DNA from: an uncultured Verrucomicrobia subdivision 3 bacterium
GTDB lineage: Bacteria > Verrucomicrobiota > Verrucomicrobiia > Limisphaerales > UBA11358
Length of the DNA: 64,000 nt
Assembly: GCA_903895255.1 (NCBI GenBank)
Contig: CAITTG010000036.1
Span: 1 to 64,000, forward strand
Direction of reading: 5' to 3'
Shown here: positions 10,201 to 17,604 of the stretch, piece after piece
Numbering within the stretch: the stretch's first letter is position 1
Layout: each line of letters opens with the position of its first letter
Notes under the pieces: model-generated
Database searches by the model: none
The model's input: the letters and a program-made list of their open reading frames with translations, nothing else
Told to the model about the DNA's origin: nothing
Position numbers and translations under genes: made by a program

Positions 10201-10500
10201 AACTTTTCCGCTATCCCAGAGATCGCCTTGGTCTTGGTTCAGCAATTCCTCTGAACTCGCAACCAAGATTTGGTATGCCGTCTGCTTCTGACTTCGCTCT
10301 GCAACCTGGCCATTATCTGACATATTCCAGCTTAATCGGGGCTGGACGCTGTCAATCCCCAACGGGTCAGTTTGATCTTCACAGCGAAGTTTTCCTGCCT
10401 CCAAGGCAGATGCAGACGGGAGCCAGCACAACCAAGTCAGGCTCGTGAGTAAAATATAGACAAGGAGTGGTTTGTGGTAATGTTTCATCTCGATTTTCAA
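7231..10500 (-). CDS. GH78 alpha-L-rhamnosidase with an extra discoidin-like insert, secreted
   Basis: This 1089-residue protein starts MKIEMKHYHKPLLVYILL; the second Met (10488) is an equally plausible start, and both give a signal peptide ending near ASA. An N-terminal fibronectin-like domain (KLRCEDQTDPLGID, PRLSWNM) is followed by an insert of about 150 residues with F5/8-type features (GGWADVDLGQPYPIDAIKLY). The rhamnosidase N domain begins near KRFKVQQPVKQATLYVAALG. The catalytic barrel carries DPMREKEGWTQDMQ rather than the RDER form of its neighbour, placing it in another GH78 subgroup. The tail ENNAAVYAVGSGTYQF is nearly identical to that of the 2533-5736 gene. It is the first gene of the reverse-strand run and shares a 174-base divergent intergenic region with GH106. 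Confidence 0.9.
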   Translation of the reverse strand: MKIEMKHYHKPLLVYILLTSLTWLCWLPSASALEAGKLRCEDQTDPLGIDSVQPRLSWNMSDNGQVAERSQKQTAYQILVASSEELLNQDQGDLWDSGKVLSDQSRQVEYQGKPLASRMACDWKVRLWDKAGTVTAWSEPGKWTMGLLGPEDWTAKWITPSRWYMPPNLRPRGLVVSIGGWADVDLGQPYPIDAIKLYFLNTNAIPKRFKILGADDLQFSHPQVLVDQSAADYQPSGTGPQVFAVNGAKFRRIRLWLTNPFAKENALMRPVQTAPGRPTAQVEVRQMEVTSGGRNVALMRPTREIGTQWDHGHAVFLVDGMPSARDGNTRPPDACPTTAAPMLRKRFKVQQPVKQATLYVAALGMAEVTINGQAVTDQVLGPPFTDYTKRVVYLTHDITTRLTNGKNVIGVVLGNGFFSTPRRGFGERHGGQGPPRVLIQAEIEYVDGTRETINSDADWKWAPSEIVDNDTFAIYTEDRHLAQPGWECPGFDDRSWLPVGVTSSLGGKLVSPMGPPIRVVGELKPVRVAGDRAYFKVLSAGWPQVKVNGHAGQRITVLGHAPGYNAPPLTFTLATNGPALLEPHFMYLSGPLEIEVKGLAEPLTPDAVTIRLVHADLQMAGTFACSNPWFNQIYAALLQTHLNYDGDQPMDPMREKEGWTQDMQGMFETAAYLTDVAGIYHKWWWDFADGQDESGYLGSVLPLVGRQEYGWNSPWWSGVVVLLPWQHYQYYGDRRMLAEAYDTMRRYVDFLGELTASGSVRGWDDYPYLNGGNTNSPEAKEGILSWQGAGDWQNPYAGGFGGTGAVPAPLLDMPAWYYYATIVSDTATLLGKPADAAKYAAIAEKVKQRFNHKYFNPATGQYGSQTNNQTALVLPLALGVVPTAQRELTYQNLLAAIHDRKDHLGTGFVGLPFLLATLTDHGETALANKIVNQQDYPSWKTLIHDGVLAEGWNGGGAQMPSCGGAIGMWLYQSVLGIRPDPTGPGFKKFILAPQPDPATGLTSARGSYDSVHGPIVSDWVCEQGTYTLRAVIPANTTATVYIPTKDAASVTESGKPAAQAEGVSFLRMENNAAVYAVGSGTYQFQSKLP

Positions 10501-10584
10501 CCATTCGGCTGCTGATAATATGAAATCAAGGGTACGCGATTCGTTAGTGTAAGCAACCGGCCCTGTTCTACCAAAGACAAAGGC

Positions 10585-10600
10585 ATCCCGAGAACTCGTG
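10585..10600 (+). promoter_or_regulatory. Palindromic motif copy 1 in the -35 region of a TATAAT promoter
   Basis: ATCCCGAGAACTCGTG contains the inverted repeat CGAG-AA-CTCG. A perfect TATAAT lies at 10606-10611, 63 bases before the GH106 start codon. No TTGACA-like -35 box is present at the usual distance; the palindrome fills that place, which would suit an activator site. The same 16 bases recur exactly at 15134 and 27559. The promoter role is inferred. Confidence 0.5.
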
Positions 10601-10674
10601 ATGCTTATAATTGGCGAATGCCCATAAATTTACTGGCGTTGTCCACATTCCGGCCTGCAACCTTTTCAGAAACC

Positions 10675-13632
10675 ATGAGATCCCTGTTTTTTAAAGCTAT
10701 GGTCGTTGCGCTGGCCCTGGCGGATGCAAATGTATTTGCCGATGAAAATGGCGCTGCTGCCAGTGCTGCTCGCAGCGAACAATTAGAGCAACAGTTCGCC
10801 TCGCCGCCGGCCAGCGCCAAGCCGTGGGTCTATTGGTATTTCATGGATGGCAACCTCACGCATGAGGGCATGATGGCGGATTTGGCGGCGATGAAAAAAG
10901 CCGGCATTGGCGGTGCCATTTTCCTGGAAGTGAACATTGGCATCCCGCGCGGACCGGTGGGTTTCATGAGTCTGAAATGGCAGGAACTGTTCGCGGATGC
11001 GATGCACGAGGCGGACCGTCTGGGCATCCAAATTGCCCTGGGCTCCGGGCCGGGTTGGTGCGGCACGGGCGGACCGTGGATCCCTCCGGACCTCGCCATG
11101 CAACACCTTGTCGCCAGCGAAACGAACGTGACTGGCCCGGCAAAATTTTCGGCTGCCCTGCCTCGGCCGCAGCCGCGCAAACCTTATTTCGGGGAGTGGA
11201 CGCTTACGCCAGAATTAAAAAAAGCCTGGCTGGGATTTTATCACGATGTCGCGGTGCTGGCGTTCCCGACACCGGACGGAACGAACCGGATCGCAGACAT
11301 TAATGAAAAGGCCATCTATCTGCGCGACCCCTTTTCTTCACGCTCAGGCGTGAAGCCATTCCTGCCCGCGCCAGCGGAGTTTCCCAGCCTGCCGGCCGAT
11401 GCCAGTGTGGAGCGGGACAGCATGATTGTCCTGACACCAAAAATGTCGCCGGACGGAAAACTGGTTTGGGACGTCCCGCCCGGCAAATGGACAATTATGC
11501 GGCTGGGCTGCACCCTGACGGGCCAGACCACGCGGCCTGCGCCGCAACCGGGTCTCGGTCTTGAAACTGACAAGTTTGACCGCGCCGCACTAGACGCCCA
11601 TTTCGCGGCGTTCATTAAAAAGATCCTCGTCCAGACCGGTGCGCACACCAACGCCACCGGCGGCTTGACGATGCTGCACTTTGACAGTTGGGAAATGGGC
11701 GCGCAAAACTGGTCGCCCAATTTCCGCGGCGAATTCCTGAAACGCCGGGGCTACGATCTCCTGAAATTTTTGCCCGTTTACACCGGACGCTTTGTGGACA
11801 GCGAGGAAGTATCCGAGCGCTTCCTGTGGGATGTCCGGCGCACGGCGCAGGAACTCGTGGTTGAAAATCACGTCGGCTATCTCGCACAACTGGCGCATCA
11901 AAACCAGCTCACGCTTTCTGTTGAACCCTACGATTTAAATCCCGCTGGCGATCTCACCATGGGCCGCGTGACCGACGTGCCGCAATGCGAGTTTTGGTAT
12001 CGTGGTTTCGACACAACCTACTCGGTCATCGAGGCCACTTCCATCGCGCATACGGTGGGCCGGCCGGTTGTCGCCGCCGAGGCCTTCACCTCCGAGCCCG
12101 GTGAAAATTGGCAGGCCGATCCCGCGGCACTGAAACCGCTGGGCGACTGGGCGTTTTGCGCCGGCGTGAACCGTTTTGATTTTCACCGCTTCCAAGCCCA
12201 GCCGTGGACCAACCGCTGGCCGGGCATGACCATGGGAGATTATGGAGTGCATTGGGATCGCACTCAGACCTGGTGGGACCTGGCCCCCGCCTATCATCAG
12301 TATCTTTCACGCTGCCAGTTTCTGCTCCAGCGCGGCGTAACCGTGGCCGATGTGTGCTTTTTGGCGGCCGAAGGTGCGCCGCACGTCTTTCGTCCGCCGA
12401 GTTCGGCGACCACCGGGAATCCCCCGGACCATGGCGGCTACAATTTCGACGGCTGTGCGCCGGAAACCTTGTTGGAACGGGCCACGGTGAAAAACGGAAA
12501 GATTGTCTTCCCCGGCGGCACCACCTATCAAATTCTGGTTCTGCCCGAGCGCCGGACCATGACCCCCAATTTGCTGCGCAAAATAAAGTTGCTGGTGGGG
12601 GCTGGTGCCATCGTGTTTGGACCACCGCCGGTAAAATCTCCGAGCCTCGAAAATTATCCACAGTGCGACGCCGAGGTGAAAAAACTGGCGGCGGAAATCT
12701 GGGGCGAGTGCGATGGCAGCAATGTTTTCACCCACGCTTTTGGCAAAGGTCAAATCCTCTGGCGTGAAACCAGGGTCAATCCCGGCGAACAATACGGTGA
12801 TTACGCCGCCGTGACGAATATTCTTGCCGGGACCGGTCTGCCGCCGGATTTTTCCTCCGATCGGCCGGTTCGCTTCACCCACCGGCGCGATGGCGGGACG
12901 GAAATTTATTTTGTGGCCAACCGCGAGGCAAAAGTCATTCAGGCAAACTGCGAGTTTCGAGTGGTGGATAAACAACCGGAGCTGTTTGATCCGCTGACCG
13001 GCGAATCACGGCCTCTACCGCAATTCACGCAACGGCACAGCGGCACCGGGATTTCCCTCCGCTTTGACCCCGGACAATCTTACTTTCTTATATTCCGCAA
13101 TCCCGTCGCGCCGGCAAATCCCGTCGCGCAAAATTTTTCATCGTTGAAATCGGTCACGGAATTAAACGGAACTTGGGAGGTTCACTTCAATCCTAAATGG
13201 GGGGGGCCGGAGAGCATCACCTTTGAATCACTCGACGACTGGAGTCAACGGCCCGAGGAGGGCATCAAATTTTATTCGGGCACGGCCGTTTATCGGCGGG
13301 CTTTTGACGTGCCTTCGCCCGGGCTGTCGTCCGGGCATAAATATTTTCTGGAATTGGGCGACGTGAAAAATCTCGCCCGGGTCAAATTGAACGGCCGGGA
13401 ACTCGGCGTGGTCTGGTGCGCGCCCTGGCGGGTGGAAACAGGTGATGCTTTGAAAGCTGCGAACAATCAACTTGAAATCGAGGTTGCCAATCTGTGGCCG
13501 AACCGGCTGATCGGTGACCTGGCGCTGCCGGCGGAAAAAAGATTCGCCTGGACCACCCGCAATCCATTCAAGAAGGATTCACCCTTGCTGCCATCCGGCC
13601 TGCTGGGGCCGGTCAGCATACTCAGCCAATAA
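10675..13632 (+). CDS. GH106 alpha-L-rhamnosidase family protein, secreted
   Basis: The start is taken at the ATG of MRSLFFKAMVVALALA (10675), which gives a signal peptide ending near FAD; the frame is open upstream to 10618 but that extension is not signal-like. The roughly 985-residue product has the GH106 N-terminal hallmark KPWVYWYFMDGNLTHEGM followed by GGAIFLEVN and SGPGWCGTGGPWI. The middle region has LHFDSWEMGAQNW and a central beta/alpha barrel; the C-terminal part is a GH2-like sugar-binding domain (GTAVYRRAFDVP, VKLNGRELGVVWCAPW). GH106 enzymes remove alpha-L-rhamnose from complex glycans. It is transcribed alone, divergent from the GH78/GH29/GH50 run and convergent with the sulfatase run. 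Confidence 0.88.
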   Translation: MRSLFFKAMVVALALADANVFADENGAAASAARSEQLEQQFASPPASAKPWVYWYFMDGNLTHEGMMADLAAMKKAGIGGAIFLEVNIGIPRGPVGFMSLKWQELFADAMHEADRLGIQIALGSGPGWCGTGGPWIPPDLAMQHLVASETNVTGPAKFSAALPRPQPRKPYFGEWTLTPELKKAWLGFYHDVAVLAFPTPDGTNRIADINEKAIYLRDPFSSRSGVKPFLPAPAEFPSLPADASVERDSMIVLTPKMSPDGKLVWDVPPGKWTIMRLGCTLTGQTTRPAPQPGLGLETDKFDRAALDAHFAAFIKKILVQTGAHTNATGGLTMLHFDSWEMGAQNWSPNFRGEFLKRRGYDLLKFLPVYTGRFVDSEEVSERFLWDVRRTAQELVVENHVGYLAQLAHQNQLTLSVEPYDLNPAGDLTMGRVTDVPQCEFWYRGFDTTYSVIEATSIAHTVGRPVVAAEAFTSEPGENWQADPAALKPLGDWAFCAGVNRFDFHRFQAQPWTNRWPGMTMGDYGVHWDRTQTWWDLAPAYHQYLSRCQFLLQRGVTVADVCFLAAEGAPHVFRPPSSATTGNPPDHGGYNFDGCAPETLLERATVKNGKIVFPGGTTYQILVLPERRTMTPNLLRKIKLLVGAGAIVFGPPPVKSPSLENYPQCDAEVKKLAAEIWGECDGSNVFTHAFGKGQILWRETRVNPGEQYGDYAAVTNILAGTGLPPDFSSDRPVRFTHRRDGGTEIYFVANREAKVIQANCEFRVVDKQPELFDPLTGESRPLPQFTQRHSGTGISLRFDPGQSYFLIFRNPVAPANPVAQNFSSLKSVTELNGTWEVHFNPKWGGPESITFESLDDWSQRPEEGIKFYSGTAVYRRAFDVPSPGLSSGHKYFLELGDVKNLARVKLNGRELGVVWCAPWRVETGDALKAANNQLEIEVANLWPNRLIGDLALPAEKRFAWTTRNPFKKDSPLLPSGLLGPVSILSQ

Positions 13633-13714
13633 TTACGCGCCGAAATATAGGTGTTCACCCGAAGGCACTGAAAATGGCAAATCCTCATTGGCGACCAATC
13701 CCGCGGCAGGAATT

Positions 13715-14260
13715 TTAATGACTTTCCTGCATGGCCTTGCGCAATTCAGCCTCCGCTTTGGCATTCCAGTAGCCGCATTCCAGCTGGAAGAAAACCGAGG
13801 TGTAGGGCATGGTTAAAGGTGTCTTAATAAGCAGCACCGTGAATGTCTTACCCGCTTCGTCAAGCTTGGCGATGATTGGCTCGTGCGGCAAAACGTGCAC
13901 TGGCTGATTAGCCAGAACTTTGCCCAGCGCACGGCGATAAACGCCGATCCCGGGAGCATTATCCTCGGCAACGAATTTCATTTCCGCGTCCGTGAAGACC
14001 GTCGGCTTGACGTGCTTGGTTTAGGCCAGTTCGGCGAGGATGCCTTTCACGACCTCAAGTTGGTCGGCCGGGACGTAAATTGTCGCTATGCCCGGCGCGG
14101 TTTGCAGTGGATAAGCCGAATCAGCCACGACAATCGAGTTGCGATGCCCAAGCAGGGGCAGTTCCTTTTGGAGTTTTTCCTTTCAAGTCTCGGCGGCGGA
14201 TGGGACGGTGGTCATAAGCGACAGCAGCAGCAGACAAGCAGCGGTGATTTTAATTTTCAT
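13715..14260 (-). pseudogene. RbsD/FucU-family sugar mutarotase with signal peptide, broken by two stop codons
   Basis: Read as one uninterrupted reverse frame, 13715-14260 encodes 181 amino-acid positions. It starts with a signal peptide (MKIKITAACLLLLSLMTT, then VPSAAE). The family core follows: ELPLLGHRNSIVVADSAYP, APGIATIYVPADQLEVV, KHVKPTVFTDAEMKFV and a C-terminus ending RKAMQESH. Two in-frame stops interrupt it: TGA at 14185-14183, where relatives that I recall have Trp (TGG), and TAA at 14023-14021, where Lys is expected. There is no frameshift. RbsD/FucU proteins interconvert pyranose anomers of ribose, fucose or similar sugars, so an exported one would fit a fucose/rhamnose locus. 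It is the last gene of the sulfatase run, 20 bases after the pseudopilin gene. Sequencing error is the main alternative. Confidence 0.75.
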
Positions 14261-14280
14261 GAATTCGCCACGGCAAACGG

Positions 14281-15093
14281 TTATTGATTCCCAGCGCGTT
14301 GCAGGGGGTCCCAGTATTTGGAATTGAGCAACTGGTTGTAGGCATTGGGATTTATATTTTGATCCTTGCGCGCCTCGGAATGAGCATCGGCGAACACCAC
14401 CACTCCCAAGCCGCCATTCATTCCTTTGCCCGCAGTCCCGCCGTGGCGGCAGGCAACTCCCTGGTAAGTTGTCTGTGAGCCATCCATCGCCGACTGCGGC
14501 CAGTAAGAGCTCATGCTCCAATAGCCTTCGTCATCACAAATCACCATGCAATCCGTGGGATGCAGGATCGCGGTGCGCTTGAAATTATAACCGCTGGTAA
14601 ACGTGAACCCGTTCACTGGGACGGAAGCAGGCGATTGAACGGAAGGCGCCGGGTAGAACAGGAAAAACACGTTGGCCGCATAACCCACCCGGTCACCAGG
14701 ATACGTTGCCCCGGTCCAGCTCCATTGAAAGTTCGGCGTGTACTGATTGCGGACGCCTTGCAGCACCGGGCAATGGAACAGATTGGAATTCCCGGCGGAA
14801 TATTTGCCCAGATAATTCCCCCACCAATCATCCATGGCGGGCAAGGTTGGATCCTGCATGCGACAGGCCGGAAAGGCGTCCCGATAATCATCGGTGTATA
14901 GCTGAACGAAAAGCCCGACCTGTTTGAGGTTGTTGAGGCAGTAAATCATCTGGGCTCGCTGCTTGGCTTTGGCCAGCGCGGGCAGCAGCATCGCCGCCAG
15001 AATGGCGATGATGGCAATCACCACCAGCAGTTCGATGAGCGTAAAAGCGGCTCGGGAGAATCGGACGCGCCCAATAGCCAGGGAATTCTTCAT
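14281..15093 (-). CDS. Prepilin-type (DUF1559-like) pseudopilin
   Basis: The start is taken at the ATG of [14 protein letters not shown] (15093); five extra residues are possible upstream. The product of 270 residues has a type IV prepilin leader: a basic segment, then [20 protein letters not shown] with the Glu at +5 of the predicted mature protein, then a helical stretch ([13 protein letters not shown]) and a cysteine-containing globular domain ([21 protein letters not shown]). Near the C-terminus [12 protein letters not shown] replaces the usual H-X9-DG block of this family. Such pseudopilins are processed by a prepilin peptidase and are abundant in Verrucomicrobiota and Planctomycetota, often beside carbohydrate genes; their role is unknown. 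It sits in the operon between the GH36 gene and the mutarotase pseudogene. No other type II secretion gene is nearby. Confidence 0.85.
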   Translation of the reverse strand: MKNSLAIGRVRFSRAAFTLIELLVVIAIIAILAAMLLPALAKAKQRAQMIYCLNNLKQVGLFVQLYTDDYRDAFPACRMQDPTLPAMDDWWGNYLGKYSAGNSNLFHCPVLQGVRNQYTPNFQWSWTGATYPGDRVGYAANVFFLFYPAPSVQSPASVPVNGFTFTSGYNFKRTAILHPTDCMVICDDEGYWSMSSYWPQSAMDGSQTTYQGVACRHGGTAGKGMNGGLGVVVFADAHSEARKDQNINPNAYNQLLNSKYWDPLQRAGNQ

Positions 15094-15133
15094 GTAATTA
15101 AAGCCCAATTTGCAGGGTTTTTCGAATGTTTCA

Positions 15134-15149
15134 ATCCCGAGAACTCGTG
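15134..15149 (+). repeat. Palindromic motif copy 2
   Basis: An exact copy of ATCCCGAGAACTCGTG lies in the 88-base gap between the GH36 stop codon and the pseudopilin start, 41 bases upstream of that start and inverted with respect to it. No convincing -10 or -35 box is visible here. It could be an internal operator or simply a dispersed repeat. Confidence 0.6.
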
Positions 15150-15181
15150 GGACCGGCGTTTAATCCAATGGTGGCAAAGAT

Positions 15182-17557
15182 TTACTCCTCAGCCGCAAAT
15201 GTTAGAATCCACCGGACTGCGCGGCTGGCTTTGGCGTTAATTTGGACGCGACACCAGCCTTTTTCATCATGGTTGGCAGGTGCCGCTGTCACCAAAACTC
15301 CAGCCGCCTGATCTTTCGCGGACACTTTGGCGGAGCTGAGCCGCCATTGACGGCCGTTTTCATTCAAACCGGCCACCCGCAGTTCATAGGGGTCATTCCC
15401 CACGACCTGGCTGACGCCGGCGAGCGTATTATCTGCGGCATTCCAGGTTTCGCCGGTAACCTCCACCATGCCTTGCGTTACATGGCGGGAAGTGCTGACC
15501 AGCACGGGATGCTGTTCCATGCCGCGCACTGCGAGGATGCGACAGGCGGTTGGGGGCACTTCACATTTGAAATCACTTTGGAACGATGGCGCGGGTGAGT
15601 TGCTCCAAAAGTCGAAAGTGTAATAGCTTTTAGCCGGGTCAAGCCCCAGCTTGGTGCTGGAAAAATCAACTTTTAACGCATTGGTCTCCTGGTTGAAAAC
15701 ACCGATGACATCACGGCGCACTGCTTGCCGCGCGTCGGTTACCAGCCAGGTGGTTGGCAGTTCGCGGTCGAAATAATCCACCGGCCGCGCGATTGCGTCG
15801 TGCGAAAGCATGGTGCGCTTCAAGATATCCAGTCGCTCGGGCGGCAGCGTGGGCAGCCAGTCGCTCACCAGGAAAAACTGGGCTGCCAGCGCCACCCAGG
15901 AAGCGGTTAGCCGGGCCTGGTTGAGCGTGACGGCTTTGCCTCCCAGACTCGCACCGCCGGCCCGCAGGAGGCACGGGTCGGGATCGTTCCACCAAACGCG
16001 ACCGTTCAGAAAGTAAAGTTTTGTTCCATGGAGCGGACCACTGCGAAGACTGCCGTTGGCGTCCGGACCGATGCGCATGGAGTCCACCAGTCCGATGGCC
16101 CCGAGTTCACGCATGTTTTGGGCGATGCAGCAGCCGGAGAAAAACACCTCGTCACCGGCATTTTTTCGAATGAGCTTGAGCGCGTCGCGATAGGCTTCAA
16201 TGTTGCTTTTCAACGGATCATAAAACGGTAGTTGGTTGCCGAAATGATCTTCCTTGTAACCGTCGTTAACATAAATCTGCTCGCACGCCGCACCGGTGTA
16301 GAGTCCATCCATTTTGTAATACTTCACGCCCCATGTGCGATAGAGCCGGGCAATCCGCGCCAGTTGTGCCTGCACGCGGGGGTGGGTTAAGTCCAGGCAG
16401 GTCCCCCCCCATTCTGTGTCGTAGGGCTTGCCGTTAATGCGCCTCACAAACCAATCCTGATGGTTGGTGTATTCCGGATCTTGATAGTTGCGGCCAAACG
16501 GTAACCACCATAAGCCGAAGGTCAGACCCAATTTATCCACCACCGTCGCCACCGGCGCGATGCCGTGGGAATATGGTCCGTCCGGACGGACCCGGTCAAA
16601 TCCGCGCCGGGGGCCATTGAAATGTTTGCTGTCCTGCCATTCGTCGTCAACCTGCACCACGCCAAAACCGAACGGCTTGAGTTCCCTGGCCGCGAACGTT
16701 GCCAGTTCCAGCGTGGATTTTTCGTCGCCCGCGTCCCCATGCTGCTCCGCATACCAGGTGCAATAAGTGGCCGCGCGCGGACGCAAGGCGATGTGGTATT
16801 GTTGCTTAATCGCATCCGCGTAAACCTCTTCACCGATTCGGGCGTCATCGAATATTCCGATGGCCAGGGTTTCGAGTTTTGCTGACGTTACGGCGGGAAG
16901 CTGGAGGCGGCCATAATCAATCCGTGCTTTGAAATCTACCGCGCCGGCATTGACACTCGAAAAAACCACCCCGCTGCCGCGATCTTCGGTCAGCCAGCCT
17001 GTCACCACCCCGCGCCGCGTCACCGGATCGGCGCAGGTCAGGAACAAATAGCTGCCGGGATTTTTGTCTGGCGCGGTAAGTCCCGCCGTGCCCATCGTGC
17101 GGAGGTCGCTGGCGGGTTTGCCGAGGTCGAGGGTGAAGGTGGCCGCAATCACCCGGGCCACCTCCATTTTCTGGCTCCCTTGATTATGGCGGGTGCTGTT
17201 TACCAACACAAACGGAAGGTTTGGATAAAGTTCCAGCGTGGCTTTGCTGCCATCGGTTTGGGTCAGCATAATGCCATGGCCATGACCAAAAACGTCGTTT
17301 CGCACACCCTGGATTTTGGCACTGGCATTCGTGACGTCGAGTTTGCCGTTTTTCACAAAAACCGAGCCGGAGGATTTTTCGATAATGGAAAAGGTGCCGG
17401 CCACGTCATCATACCGGACCTCCAGCGACTGGTTCTCAATGTTGATCACCGTCGCCTTGGCGCATAATATCAGCGATGAAAGGACACTGAAAAGCAGGCC
17501 TTTATGCATTTTTAGTAAATATGCCATCGGCCCGCGTTTCATCGGCACAGTTCTCAT
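15182..17557 (-). CDS. GH36-like (clan GH-D) alpha-galactosidase family protein, secreted
   Basis: Several ATGs are possible; I use MRTVPMKRGPMAYLL at 17557 (791 residues). The longer start at 17596 and shorter ones at 17542 and 17527 cannot be excluded, and any of them keeps the hydrophobic signal LLFSVLSSLILCAKA. An N-terminal beta-supersandwich (about 30-270) is followed by the TIM barrel: TYCTWYAEQHGD, GVVQVDDEWQDS, GLWWLPFG. The predicted nucleophile is D417 in KYYKMDGLY, and the acid/base Asp lies in VDSMRIGPD. The last 130 residues look like an added beta domain. Family members hydrolyse alpha-galactosides or related alpha-linked sugars; the exact sugar is not evident. It is 47 bases downstream of the esterase gene in the sulfatase operon. 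Confidence 0.82.
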   Translation of the reverse strand: MRTVPMKRGPMAYLLKMHKGLLFSVLSSLILCAKATVINIENQSLEVRYDDVAGTFSIIEKSSGSVFVKNGKLDVTNASAKIQGVRNDVFGHGHGIMLTQTDGSKATLELYPNLPFVLVNSTRHNQGSQKMEVARVIAATFTLDLGKPASDLRTMGTAGLTAPDKNPGSYLFLTCADPVTRRGVVTGWLTEDRGSGVVFSSVNAGAVDFKARIDYGRLQLPAVTSAKLETLAIGIFDDARIGEEVYADAIKQQYHIALRPRAATYCTWYAEQHGDAGDEKSTLELATFAARELKPFGFGVVQVDDEWQDSKHFNGPRRGFDRVRPDGPYSHGIAPVATVVDKLGLTFGLWWLPFGRNYQDPEYTNHQDWFVRRINGKPYDTEWGGTCLDLTHPRVQAQLARIARLYRTWGVKYYKMDGLYTGAACEQIYVNDGYKEDHFGNQLPFYDPLKSNIEAYRDALKLIRKNAGDEVFFSGCCIAQNMRELGAIGLVDSMRIGPDANGSLRSGPLHGTKLYFLNGRVWWNDPDPCLLRAGGASLGGKAVTLNQARLTASWVALAAQFFLVSDWLPTLPPERLDILKRTMLSHDAIARPVDYFDRELPTTWLVTDARQAVRRDVIGVFNQETNALKVDFSSTKLGLDPAKSYYTFDFWSNSPAPSFQSDFKCEVPPTACRILAVRGMEQHPVLVSTSRHVTQGMVEVTGETWNAADNTLAGVSQVVGNDPYELRVAGLNENGRQWRLSSAKVSAKDQAAGVLVTAAPANHDEKGWCRVQINAKASRAVRWILTFAAEE

Positions 17558-17604
17558 CTTTGATTGGAAATTAAATCTTGCCGGGCAATGCCTCAAAGCT
17601 CGGA

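Noticed and set aside
14183..14185. TGA in the mutarotase gene as a recoded Trp or selenocysteine codon
   Set aside because: A second stop (TAA) occurs in the same gene, no other gene here uses in-frame TGA, and no selenocysteine element is visible.
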